From assembly GCA_963676605.2 (NCBI GenBank), contig CAXXSP010000030.1, positions 1 to 64,000 on the forward strand: 64,000 nucleotides of DNA, given 5' to 3'. Positions 52,479-61,000 of this stretch are shown here, piece after piece. The first letter of the stretch is position 1; each line of letters begins with the position of its first letter. A program made the translations under genes and the position numbers. Origin of the DNA: SABI01 sp963676605 (GTDB lineage Bacteria; Spirochaetota; Spirochaetia; Sphaerochaetales; Sphaerochaetaceae). Below the pieces are notes generated by a model. That model was not told the DNA's origin and did not search any database. It was given only the letters and a program-made list of their open reading frames with translations.

Positions 52479-53816
52479 GTGCATGCAGGGATAGACATCG
52501 GTACAACTCATATCAGCGCACTGCTTATGGATAGAGAGGGGAAGATGCTCATCTCCTCCTCTTCGTATGCAAACCGGAGAATACGGTCCACACATCCTCT
52601 GATGTATGAACAGGACCCGAATGAGATCGAACGGATCGTCCGTGAGATCATCTCTGACTTTCCCGAAAAACCCGAGTCCATCGTGATCACAGGCCAGGTC
52701 CACGGTATCACCTACTACGACAGTCAGAACAGTGCAATATCTCCTCATGCTACCTGGCTCGATAAAAGAAGTGAGATAGAGATTGACGGAAAGAGCATAG
52801 GGGAACATTTCCTTCACCGTACAGGAAGGGCTCTTCCTGCAGGGTACGGCTTCATCACTCACTATGCGAACACGCTTCTCGATACCATTCCTGAGGAAGC
52901 CGTGGGATTCACCGGTATTCTGGAGTATATCACCGGACGCCTGATCGGCACTCCTCTTACCTTAAGTGATCCGAGCTGTCTCGGTACGATGGGCGGTTTT
53001 GATCCTGTGACGAAACGGTTTGACGAACGGATGATCTCGGAGGTGCTGAGAAACGGTATATCGACTCCTCTGGAGAGCTGTGCTTCTTTCTCTATTGCGG
53101 GGTATACGGATGAAGGTGTGCCTGTCCTCTTCCCGGTCGGAGACAATCAGGCAGGATTCTTCGGTCTTGTGAAAGAGGGCGCGGGTTCAACACTGCTCAG
53201 CATCGGTACCAGTGGCCAGATATCGTACCTTTCGGACTCGACAGAGGTTTCTGAGGGAATGGAACTGAGGAACCTTCTTGATGCAGGCTATATCCATGTA
53301 GGAGCTACCCTCACCTCAGGAAAGGCCTATGAAAACCTGAAGAGCTTTTTTGAGTCTGTCTATGAAGGCCTTACCGGAGAAGGTATCAGCGGCGAAGAGG
53401 TCTTCACCCGAATGAAGAGGGCTGCCGATGAGGATGCTTCTCCAGAGGCGATGTCCTGTTCTCCGCTCTTTGCCGGCACCCGTCGGGACGGTTCTCTCAA
53501 GGGCTCCTATTCTCAGATAACACTCAACAACTTCACCATGGGACAGATGGTGCGCTCCACCGTAGATGGGATCGTACAGGAGCTGAAGGATTTTGCAGGG
53601 GAGACTCCTCTCTTCGAGCTTGTCGCGACAGGCAGTGCCGTCAGAAAGAATCATCTCTTCAGAGCGAGTATAGAACGAATATTCCAGAAGGAGCTCTACG
53701 TCTCTCAGATCGATGACGGTGCCGCCTTCGGGGCAGCCCTCATCGGAGCCATCGGTACGGGAGCGGTTCAGAGAGAGGAGAAGGATCGAATCATAGATCT
53801 GTTCAGGAGTGAATGA
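52479..53816 (+). CDS. FGGY-family carbohydrate kinase (possibly sedoheptulokinase-like)
   Basis: 445 residues, shorter than xylulokinase. N-terminal phosphate loop 'GIDIGTTHISALLMDREGK', 'ITGQVHGITYYD', 'LLSIGTSGQISYL' and 'ELVATGSAVRKNHLFRASIE'. The pattern 'VHG.....' and the short length recall the sedoheptulokinase branch of FGGY kinases, but this is a judgement from memory. It starts with GTG at 52479 after AGGAGG. If it makes sedoheptulose-7-phosphate, transketolase encoded at 32510 would use the product. Confidence 0.8.
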   Translation: MHAGIDIGTTHISALLMDREGKMLISSSSYANRRIRSTHPLMYEQDPNEIERIVREIISDFPEKPESIVITGQVHGITYYDSQNSAISPHATWLDKRSEIEIDGKSIGEHFLHRTGRALPAGYGFITHYANTLLDTIPEEAVGFTGILEYITGRLIGTPLTLSDPSCLGTMGGFDPVTKRFDERMISEVLRNGISTPLESCASFSIAGYTDEGVPVLFPVGDNQAGFFGLVKEGAGSTLLSIGTSGQISYLSDSTEVSEGMELRNLLDAGYIHVGATLTSGKAYENLKSFFESVYEGLTGEGISGEEVFTRMKRAADEDASPEAMSCSPLFAGTRRDGSLKGSYSQITLNNFTMGQMVRSTVDGIVQELKDFAGETPLFELVATGSAVRKNHLFRASIERIFQKELYVSQIDDGAAFGAALIGAIGTGAVQREEKDRIIDLFRSE

Positions 53817-53856
53817 TGTTCTTCTCCCTGTTTGGACTGTACGGAAGGATATTCTG

Positions 53857-53865
53857 TGATATACT
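53857..53865 (+). promoter_or_regulatory. Extended -10 promoter for coiled-coil/udk operon
   Basis: TG-A-TATACT, an extended -10 (TATACT at 53860-53865), 20 nt before the ATG, with no consensus -35 at the right distance. This would give a very short leader. Confidence 0.45.
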
Positions 53866-53885
53866 GAACGTGGAGGGCAGAGGTT

Positions 53886-54173
53886 ATGCCGTACTCAGAA
53901 CATAGAACACATACACTTGAGACGATTGAACAGGAAATAGAATCTCTCAGGGTTCAGCTGGATAAAAAGAGGGAGCTGCGCGATTCATTGAATCAGCAGC
54001 TCCTTTCAATCGGTGCCCGGAACAGGAAAGGCGAGGATATGATTGCTCTTGTGCGTGAATCTGAAAAGCTTGAAAAACAGATCAGTGAAATTCAGATCGA
54101 TATGCAGCACCTTGATACACGTGTATGGAGGCTCCGTCACCGGGCAGAGAGGCTTCGTCATGTGAGTGTATAG
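53886..54173 (+). CDS. Small coiled-coil protein, unknown function
   Basis: 95 residues, almost entirely helical with heptad-like leucine/isoleucine spacing ('LETIEQEIESLRVQLDKKRE', 'EKLEKQISEIQIDMQHLDTR') and a basic C-terminus. No family is recognised; it could oligomerise or act as an adaptor. RBS GTGGAGGGC lies before the ATG. It leads a three-gene run with the unknown protein at 54183 and uridine kinase at 54593. Confidence 0.7.
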   Translation: MPYSEHRTHTLETIEQEIESLRVQLDKKRELRDSLNQQLLSIGARNRKGEDMIALVRESEKLEKQISEIQIDMQHLDTRVWRLRHRAERLRHVSV

Positions 54174-54182
54174 GAGAGAACC

Positions 54183-54572
54183 ATGAGTGATAAACTTGCA
54201 TTTATTCCGATAGCGAAGGGGTTCTCTCAGATCGGCGTTTCGCTGCATTCGGTATTCCCTGACTATAATGTTGCGGAAATCCTCTATGCCGGCTATACCT
54301 GGCATGTGATAGAGGATGAGGGACTTGTCGTGATACATGCGGTTCCGCCTTCCTCCCAATCCGGGGAGAAAGGGTGGGAACAGTGGTTTGCCTCCCCTGG
54401 AAACGACCCGGCCCATCATGTGCTGTACAGCTCGGAACCGGGGGTTCCTTTTCATGCAGTTCTTGAGACAAAAGAGATATCCCCCGGACTTCTTCCTCCC
54501 GGGATACCTTCCGGTTCCTGGTTTATCGTGAAGCTTGATTCTCTCATGGGATCGGCCTTCGCAGACCTCTAA
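54183..54572 (+). CDS. Hypothetical protein (129 residues)
   Basis: A soluble protein starting 'MSDKLAFIPIAKGFSQIGVS', with no signal peptide and no membrane helix. Several His/Trp residues occur ('AGYTWHVIEDEGLVVIHAVP', 'GWEQWFASPGNDPAHHV'). I recognise no domain. It is 10 nt after the coiled-coil gene and 21 nt before udk, with RBS GGAGAG, so it is very probably expressed with them. Confidence 0.65.
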   Translation: MSDKLAFIPIAKGFSQIGVSLHSVFPDYNVAEILYAGYTWHVIEDEGLVVIHAVPPSSQSGEKGWEQWFASPGNDPAHHVLYSSEPGVPFHAVLETKEISPGLLPPGIPSGSWFIVKLDSLMGSAFADL

Positions 54573-54592
54573 GAAAAGATTAAGGAGACCTC

Positions 54593-55201
54593 ATGAGCGT
54601 ACGAATCATCGGAATCACAGGCGGTTCCGGATCAGGTAAATCTACCATTGTGAAAAAGATCAGCGAAGTGGTGAGCGAATTTGTTTTCATCCCGCAGGAT
54701 AATTACTACCACAGTGCCACGTATATCAATAATGAGAATATCACGGCATACAACTTCGACCATCCGGATGCCTTTGATTCGGATCTGCTGGTTGAGCACC
54801 TCCATGCCCTGAAATCGGGAGAGAACATTCAGATGCCTCAATACGATTTCGTCCACCACCGGAGGAAGGATGAGTACCTTGACGTTGCTCCGAAACCGCT
54901 GGTCATCATTGAAGGTCTCATGATCCTTCATGACAAAAGGGTTCGGGACCTGCTCGACCTCAAACTCTACGTCGACACCCCTGACGATATCCGGTTCATT
55001 CGGCGCCTCCAGCGTGATATCAGCGAGAGGGGAAGAACGGTGCAGTCGGTCATCACCCAGTACCTGGATGTTGCCCGTCCCGGACACTTCAACTTCATCG
55101 AGCCGACAAAGGAGTATGCCGATATGATCATCCCTGAGGGGGGACATAACGAAAATGCTCTGAGAGTGCTGATCTCATTTGTGAGAGAGATTACGACCTA
55201 A
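54593..55201 (+). CDS. udk: Uridine kinase
   Basis: 202 residues. Walker A 'GITGGSGSGKSTIVKK' (residues 7-22), lid and substrate motif 'FIPQDNYYHS', 'YNFDHPDAFDSDLL' and 'RDISERGRTVQSVITQY'. It phosphorylates uridine/cytidine to UMP/CMP for pyrimidine salvage, complementing the pyr operon at the other end of the window. RBS AAGGAGACC precedes the ATG. The end overlaps the convergent yidD gene by 4 nt. Confidence 0.95.
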   Translation: MSVRIIGITGGSGSGKSTIVKKISEVVSEFVFIPQDNYYHSATYINNENITAYNFDHPDAFDSDLLVEHLHALKSGENIQMPQYDFVHHRRKDEYLDVAPKPLVIIEGLMILHDKRVRDLLDLKLYVDTPDDIRFIRRLQRDISERGRTVQSVITQYLDVARPGHFNFIEPTKEYADMIIPEGGHNENALRVLISFVREITT

Positions 55202-55524
55202 TCTTCCTTTTCTTTTTCCTTTCTTCTGTGTTTGAAGAACACAGTGTAAGGATGGAATATGGTACGGGAACTCCATGTTTCGGGTACCGGGTCATGTCCG
55301 CCGTGGAACAGGATATGATGACATCTCATAATCCTGAAAAATCCCAGAATAAATCCCTTGAACACTCCGTGGGATCGGACAGAGTTTACCATGAAGGTGC
55401 TGCAGGAAGGATCGTAGATGCAGGAGGGGGGTAGGTGAGGAGAAATGAAGAACCGGTAGAAGTGAACCGGAAGGAGTGCGGCCTCGGTCAGCCATCTATG
55501 TAGTGTGTGCAGAATCTTCTTCAT
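55198..55524 (-). CDS. yidD: YidD, membrane-protein insertion efficiency factor
   Basis: 108 residues. An N-terminal amphipathic helix precedes the YidD signature 'SPHLPPSCIYDPSCSTFMVN', with three cysteines, 'HGVFKGFILGFFRIMRCH' and 'GGHDPVP'. It assists YidC/Sec insertion of inner-membrane proteins. The family normally ends soon after DPVP; here about 25 mostly basic residues follow. It is convergent with udk. Confidence 0.92.
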   Translation of the reverse strand: MKKILHTLHRWLTEAALLPVHFYRFFISPHLPPSCIYDPSCSTFMVNSVRSHGVFKGFILGFFRIMRCHHILFHGGHDPVPETWSSRTIFHPYTVFFKHRRKEKEKED

Positions 55525-55587
55525 CCGTTGAATATAGACGATTCAGGGGAAGGTTTCAAGAAATTGAAAGAACCGGGGTTCAGGGAT

Positions 55588-55616
55588 TTGACGAAGGGAT
55601 AAGTTTTTGATATAGT
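55588..55616 (+). promoter_or_regulatory. Strong sigma-70 promoter of the 56-residue basic protein gene
   Basis: -35 TTGACG (55588-55593), 17-nt spacer, -10 TATAGT (55611-55616), 43 nt before ATG 55660. Confidence 0.82.
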
Positions 55617-55659
55617 GAGTCGTCAAAGTCTGTAGAGCAAGTAACGGAGGAATAATAAT

Positions 55660-55830
55660 ATGGCAGGTCCTATATCAAAGAACGCACGAAGAAGTGGTGC
55701 TAAAGTTCTCACAAGCCGCTGGGGCGGAACTATCAAGATGAAGTCTGTTTTTGAAAACGGCAAGCTCAAGCACGTCGCTTATTGCGAAAAGAGTGGCAAC
55801 ACTGCACGTAAGCCCAAAGATCTTATGTAA
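55660..55830 (+). CDS. Small basic protein (56 residues), unknown function
   Basis: Encodes 'MAGPISKNARRSGAKVLTSR', then 'WGGTIKMKSVFENGKLKHVA' and 'YCEKSGNTARKPKDLM'. It is rich in Lys/Arg with two-strand-like character and no membrane segment. It has its own near-consensus promoter, a strong RBS (ACGGAGG, 8 nt before the ATG) and a classic terminator, the make-up of an abundantly expressed gene. It may bind nucleic acid or the ribosome by charge; I cannot match it to a ribosomal protein. The group II intron sits directly after its terminator. Confidence 0.75.
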   Translation: MAGPISKNARRSGAKVLTSRWGGTIKMKSVFENGKLKHVAYCEKSGNTARKPKDLM

Positions 55831-55855
55831 TCCAGGTGTTGTAGAACACGACATG

Positions 55856-55881
55856 CCCACGCATTGAAGCGTGGGTTTTTT
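55856..55881 (+). terminator. Rho-independent terminator used as intron target
   Basis: Stem CCCACGC / GCGTGGG with a 6-nt loop and six T. The intron starts with the next base. Confidence 0.92.
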
Positions 55882-57777
55882 GTATGACGGGCATGTCATC
55901 ATTCTTGGGTGAAAGTCCCAAGGGGCGTAGTTGTCAACGAACCCGATAGCGACTTGCAAGTTTCACATCGTGAGGTGTGGGAGAGAGGAAGCAATAGCGA
56001 AATCGTGGCCTGACGAACAGAAACCTGATAGTAGGCGACCAAAGGGGACAAGCTGACAAAATACAGTAAAATCCAAAAGACAATATAACCTTTGGGTGTA
56101 AATCGGGTGGGTAAACGAGGAAAGAGTGATGACTTATCCCGTGAGGTCTTCACAGCGTACGAGGCTGCAATATCGCTTATGACGACGTAGTAACAACGAA
56201 TGTGGAGAAGTCAGCAGAAGCCGTAGTAGTGACTGAGGAAACAGTCACGAAGGGCTGAACAACCAAATACCTTTCGAAAAGGAAAGGTCTGTCTGTGAAT
56301 CCGAACGGCAATAGGCCTAGACAGGGGATGATACAGACGGAAAGGAAATTATGAGAAAGGAAGACAGGTCAACACCGAACACAGAACTGTGTGAACAGCT
56401 GATTTCCTCCGCGAACATCCATGAGGCGGTGAAAGAAGGTGATGCAGAACAGAGGTTCTGCAGGCATTGACGGTATGGGAGTTGATGAACTCCCAGCGTA
56501 CTTTAACGCACATGGGAATGAAATTTGCGAACAGATTGTCACACGGACGTACAAACCTCAACCGGTACTTCGAAGAGAGATACCGAAAGATAATGGAGGT
56601 GTACGTCTGCTTGGAATACCCACAGCAGTGGATAGAGTAATCCAGCAGGCTCTTGTGCAGGTACTGACCCCCGTATTCGAACCGACATTCAGTGACCACA
56701 GCTTCGGGTTCAGACCGAACCGGAGTGCTGAAGATGCGGTTCGACTCGCCCAGACCTACATGTCCGAGGGCTACAAACACGTAGTCGATCTCGATCTGTC
56801 CAAGTTCTTCGATACAGTGAATCATGACATACTCATGGGACTGATAGACAAGTACATGGATGATAAGGACGTGAGGAGACTCATCTACGTATTTCTTAAA
56901 AGCGGAGTGATGACAAACGGAAGTATGATGGCGACAGCCCTCGGGACTCCACAGGGAGGCCCACTGTCACCGCTTCTCTCGAACATCTATTTAACTCCCT
57001 ACGACAGGGAACTGGAGAAGAGGGGATTGAAATTCGTGAGATACGCTGATGACTGCAACATATTCACCAAGAGTAAGAGATCATCTTACCGAGTGAGAGA
57101 CAATGCGAAAAGCTACCTTGAAAGAAAATTACAACTGACAGTGAACATGGAGAAGACGGAAGCGAGGAGAGCCGTAGGCTCAACCTTCCTTGGCTTCACA
57201 TTCCTAACCGATGGGGAAAAAGGTCGACTTGGAATAACCCGACCTCAAGAAAAGAAACTGAAGAAACTTAAGGATCGGATACGACTCATCACGAAACGTA
57301 ATCGTGGTGTAGCCATAGAAGTTGTCATTAGGGAACTCAACAGTGTTTTGAGAGGATGGATTGGTTATTTCGCTAGAAGCTTCATCAAGGGCTACCTTGA
57401 AGATCTCATGGGATGGATTCGGAGGCGAATCCGTCAGTATCTATGGAAACAGTGGAAGAACGGCAGAAACAGGAAACACCGGCTCAGGCAACTGGGGATT
57501 GAAGAATGGAAACTGGCAAAATGGAAGCTTGGAAGCAACTCGTACTGGAAGATGTCAAATGCTGTGAAGATACTCATGAAAAATGAGTTAATCCATAAAC
57601 AGTATGGACTTGTGGATGCAGTGGAATATTATGAAAAACTCCATGCTAAACGCATGGAACAGGACGGTATTGTACTCGATTGGCGGTACAATAGTCTGTT
57701 TGGTTGAACCGCCGTATGCCGAACGGCACGTACGGTGGTGTGAGAGGTTGGGGCCTAACGGCCCCCGCCTACTCGAT
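55882..57777 (+). mobile_element. Group II intron (probably class C)
   Basis: A retroelement of about 1.9 kb. The 5' end is placed at GTATG (55882), directly after the terminator T run. Conserved ribozyme elements follow (GGGTGAAAGTCCC near 55909; GGCGTAGTTG near 55924). Domain V is visible right after the maturase stop (about 57706-57741, stem ending GCC-GAAC-GGC). Domain VI has a bulged A in CCTACTCGAT near the 3' end at 57777. Insertion behind a terminator hairpin, a maturase with no endonuclease domain and overall size fit class C introns. The 5' sequence GTATG deviates from GTGYG, so the boundary may be a few bases off. Confidence 0.88.
56351..57707 (+). CDS. Group II intron reverse transcriptase/maturase (one frameshift)
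   Basis: RT domains 0-7 are intact: 'NRGSAGIDGMGVDELPAY', 'YKPQPVLRREIPK', 'HSFGFRPNRSAEDAV', 'VVDLDLSKFFDTVNHDILMG' and the catalytic 'FVRYADDCNIF'. The maturase X domain follows ('LRGWIGYFARSFIKGYLEDL') and the protein ends 'LDWRYNSLFG' with no HNH endonuclease. The N-terminus from ATG 56351 ('MRKEDRSTPNTELCEQLISS') changes frame at GG 56438-56439; dropping one G gives 'HEAVKEVMQNRGSAGIDG'. If the frameshift is real the intron is immobile; if a sequencing error, the element could be functional. Confidence 0.9.
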
Positions 57778-58015
57778 TTGTTATATACCTGCAGTGCTGA
57801 TTATTTTTCAATTGTTTTAATATATACACTAAAAGCATATACATGCTTAGAATACCCATTATTCCGTGAAATTGAGAAAAAGAATTGGAAAAATTGATAA
57901 TTTCCCTGTATATTTAGACTGTATGATGTACGGAATGAGAAGGTTTTTTGCGGAAATGATGGAGTAGGTGCATGGTTTTTCATGACAAACCCAGAATTTT
58001 CTGTATCAAATCTTT
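57778..58015 (+). other. AT-rich intergenic region after the intron
   Basis: About 240 bp of A+T-rich sequence between the intron's 3' end and the next promoter. No ORF with an RBS, no tRNA and no clear terminator were found. It starts with the presumed 3' exon TTGTTATATACC. Confidence 0.6.
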
Positions 58016-58045
58016 TTGCCGTGTGTTATAGTTGTTATGTATAAT
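58016..58045 (+). promoter_or_regulatory. Promoter of the tripartite lipoprotein gene
   Basis: -35 TTGCCG (58016-58021), 18-nt spacer, perfect -10 TATAAT (58040-58045), 33 nt before the GTG start at 58078. Confidence 0.8.
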
Positions 58046-58077
58046 GACTCAATAGAATGTCCATGAGGAGGAAACAC

Positions 58078-61000
58078 GTGAAACGTCTTTCAAGAAGTCT
58101 TATCACAGCACTGCTGGTCGCTTTGATCGCGTTTGCTTTTATCGGTTGTCAAACAGCAGAGGAAGCAGTAGAGGTTATTCCAGCTCCTGCAGCACCGGAA
58201 GCTCCACCAGCTGAAGAAGCGGTAGCAGAAGCTCCGGTTGTAGAAGAAGTGCCTGCGGCTGAGGTCGTAGCTGAAGTCGAAGAAGCACCTGCTCCTGCCC
58301 CTGCAGCTGAACCTGCACGGAAGGCTCCCACAGCAGATATGGTCGTGAAAAGCAATGACAAGTATGATGAATTCAACCTGTACATCGCCCACACCAATGA
58401 TGTTCTCGGCGCACTCGACGAAGGAATCGGATATGCGAAGCTCGCAACCGGTATTCAGTATGGCAGTTCACTGACGAACAAGACCATGCTTCTTGATGCT
58501 GGTAACGTAGCAGCAGGCAGTCCTGCAGTAGAACAATTCTACGGCGAACCTGCCGGCGTCATGCTCGATGCACTTGGATACGATGCAGTAGCACCCGGTC
58601 CTGTTGATTTCACCTACGGAGCAGATTACCTGAAGGCAGCTGCGAAGTTTGCGTCTGAAAACACGAACCTGAAAGTGCTGTCAGCGAATGTGCTGAATGC
58701 AAAGGGCGAATGGATCTTCCAGCCGTATCAGCTCTACTACTACAATGATTTTGTTGTTGCAGTAATCGGAGCAACTGCACCCCCGGCAGATACAGAAGGA
58801 CTTTCATTCCTCGACCAGGCAGTTATCGACAACGCACAGTATGCAGTTGATGTTGTAAGAGAACAGGCTGACTTTGTTATCCTTCTCGGAAATATCGGAG
58901 ATGCATACGGAGTGGCTAACGCCAGCGAAGTGATTGCAAAGAACGTGAAGGGAATCGACCTTATCATCGACGGTGCTGATGCAATGGCCCCTGCAAACGG
59001 TAAGAAAGTCGGATCGACAACGATCGTGAATGCTGGAGAAAGACTCAGCAGCGTCGGTCTTGTTGAGATTCATGTCAAAAATGATACAGCTACCCGGATT
59101 TCACCTGTACGGATCACAGCACAGGATGTGAACTCACCGAAGACCTCGGCACTTGCCAAGGCTGTCGGAGTCACCTATGTTCCTGCTCATCCGGAAGTGC
59201 AGAAGTATATCGACCAGGTAAACGCCTCTTACATGGCAGGCCAGAAGAAGGCCCCGGTCATGGAGAAACCTGTAGAGAAGAAAGAAGTCGCAGCACCTGC
59301 TAAAGAAGCTCCTGCAAAGCCGGCAGCTCCTGCTGAACCTGCTCGTAAGGCACCCACAGCAGATATGGTCGTGAAAAGCAATGACAAGTATGATGAATTC
59401 AACCTGTACATCGCCCACACCAATGATGTTCTCGGTGTACTTGATCAGGGTGTAGGCTATGCGAAGCTTGCAACAGGTATCCAGTTCGGCAGCTCACTGA
59501 CGAACAAGACCATGCTTCTTGATGCCGGTAACGCTGTAAGCGGAACCCCTGAAGTCGAAGCGTTCTACGGAGAACCTATCGGCGCTCTCATGGCAGCACT
59601 CGGATATGATGCAGTAGCACCCGGTCCTGCTGATTTCGCCTACGGAGCAGACTACCTGAAGGCAGCTGCAAAGTTTGCGTCTGAAAACACGAACCTGAAA
59701 GTGCTGTCAGCGAATGTGCTGAATGCAAAGGGCGAATGGATCTTCCAGCCGTACCAGCTCTACTACTACAATGGATTTGTTGTTGCAGTAATCGGAGCAA
59801 CTGCACCCCCGGCAGATACAGAAGGACTTTCATTCCTCGACCAGGCAGTTATCGACAATGCACAGTATGCAGTTGATGTTGTAAGAGAACAGGCTGACTT
59901 TGTTATCCTTCTCGGAAATATCGGAGATGCATACGGAGTGGCTAACGCCAGCGAAGTAATTGCAAAGAACGTGAAGGGAATCGACCTTATCATCGACGGT
60001 GCTGATGCAATGGCTCCTGCGAACGGTAAGAAAGTCGGATCGACAACGATCGTGAATGCTGGTGAAAAGCTCAGCAGCGTCGGTCTCGTTGAGATTCACG
60101 TTAAGAATGCAGAAGCAACACGGATTTCACCTGTACGGATCACAGCACAGGATGTGAACTCACCGAAGACCTCGGCACTTGCCAGCGCAGTAGGTATCAC
60201 CTATGTTCCTGCTCAGCCTCAGGTCAAGGAATTCGTCGGAATGGTGAAGGCTGCATACGAAGCAGGTAAGAAAGAAGCTCCTGTGGTCAAGGCAATGGTA
60301 GAGACAAAGGTCGAAACCAAGGCTGCACCGAAGGCTGCTCCTGAAGCTGTACCCGCTCCTGCCAAGCCTGATGTACCTGCAGATGTTATTGTGAAGTCTG
60401 CCGGCGATTCAAAGAATTTTGATCTCTTCATTGTTCATACAAATGATGTTCACGGAAGAATCGAACCTTCTGATGACACAGTCGGATATTCAAGACTTGC
60501 AACCCTCGTGAACCTCGGTAAGAGTGTCACAGACAAGGCTCTTGTTCTCGATGCAGGTGATGTCCTGCACGGAACTCTCCTCACTAATATGTTTGAGGGA
60601 GAAACTTCAGCGGTACTTCTCGACCTCGTCGGTTATGATGCAGTAGCCCCCGGTAACCATGACTTCAATTACGGTCAGGACAGACTTATCCAGGGTGCAA
60701 AGCTTGCTGAGCAGTACACAGATATCAAGGTTCTTTCAGCCAACGTGCTGAATGCAAAGGGCGAATGGGTCTTCCAGCCTTATCAGCTGTACTACTTCGA
60801 CGGATTCACAATTGCTGTGATCGGTCTTACTACTCCTGATACACAGACAAAGACACACCCGAAGAATGTTGAAGGACTCTCCTTCATGTCTCAGGCTGTT
60901 ATCGACAATGCACAGTATGCGATTGACCTCGCACACCAGCGTGCTGATTATGTCATCGTCCTCGGCCACATCGGTAACGACGGCGATTCAGTCATCACAA

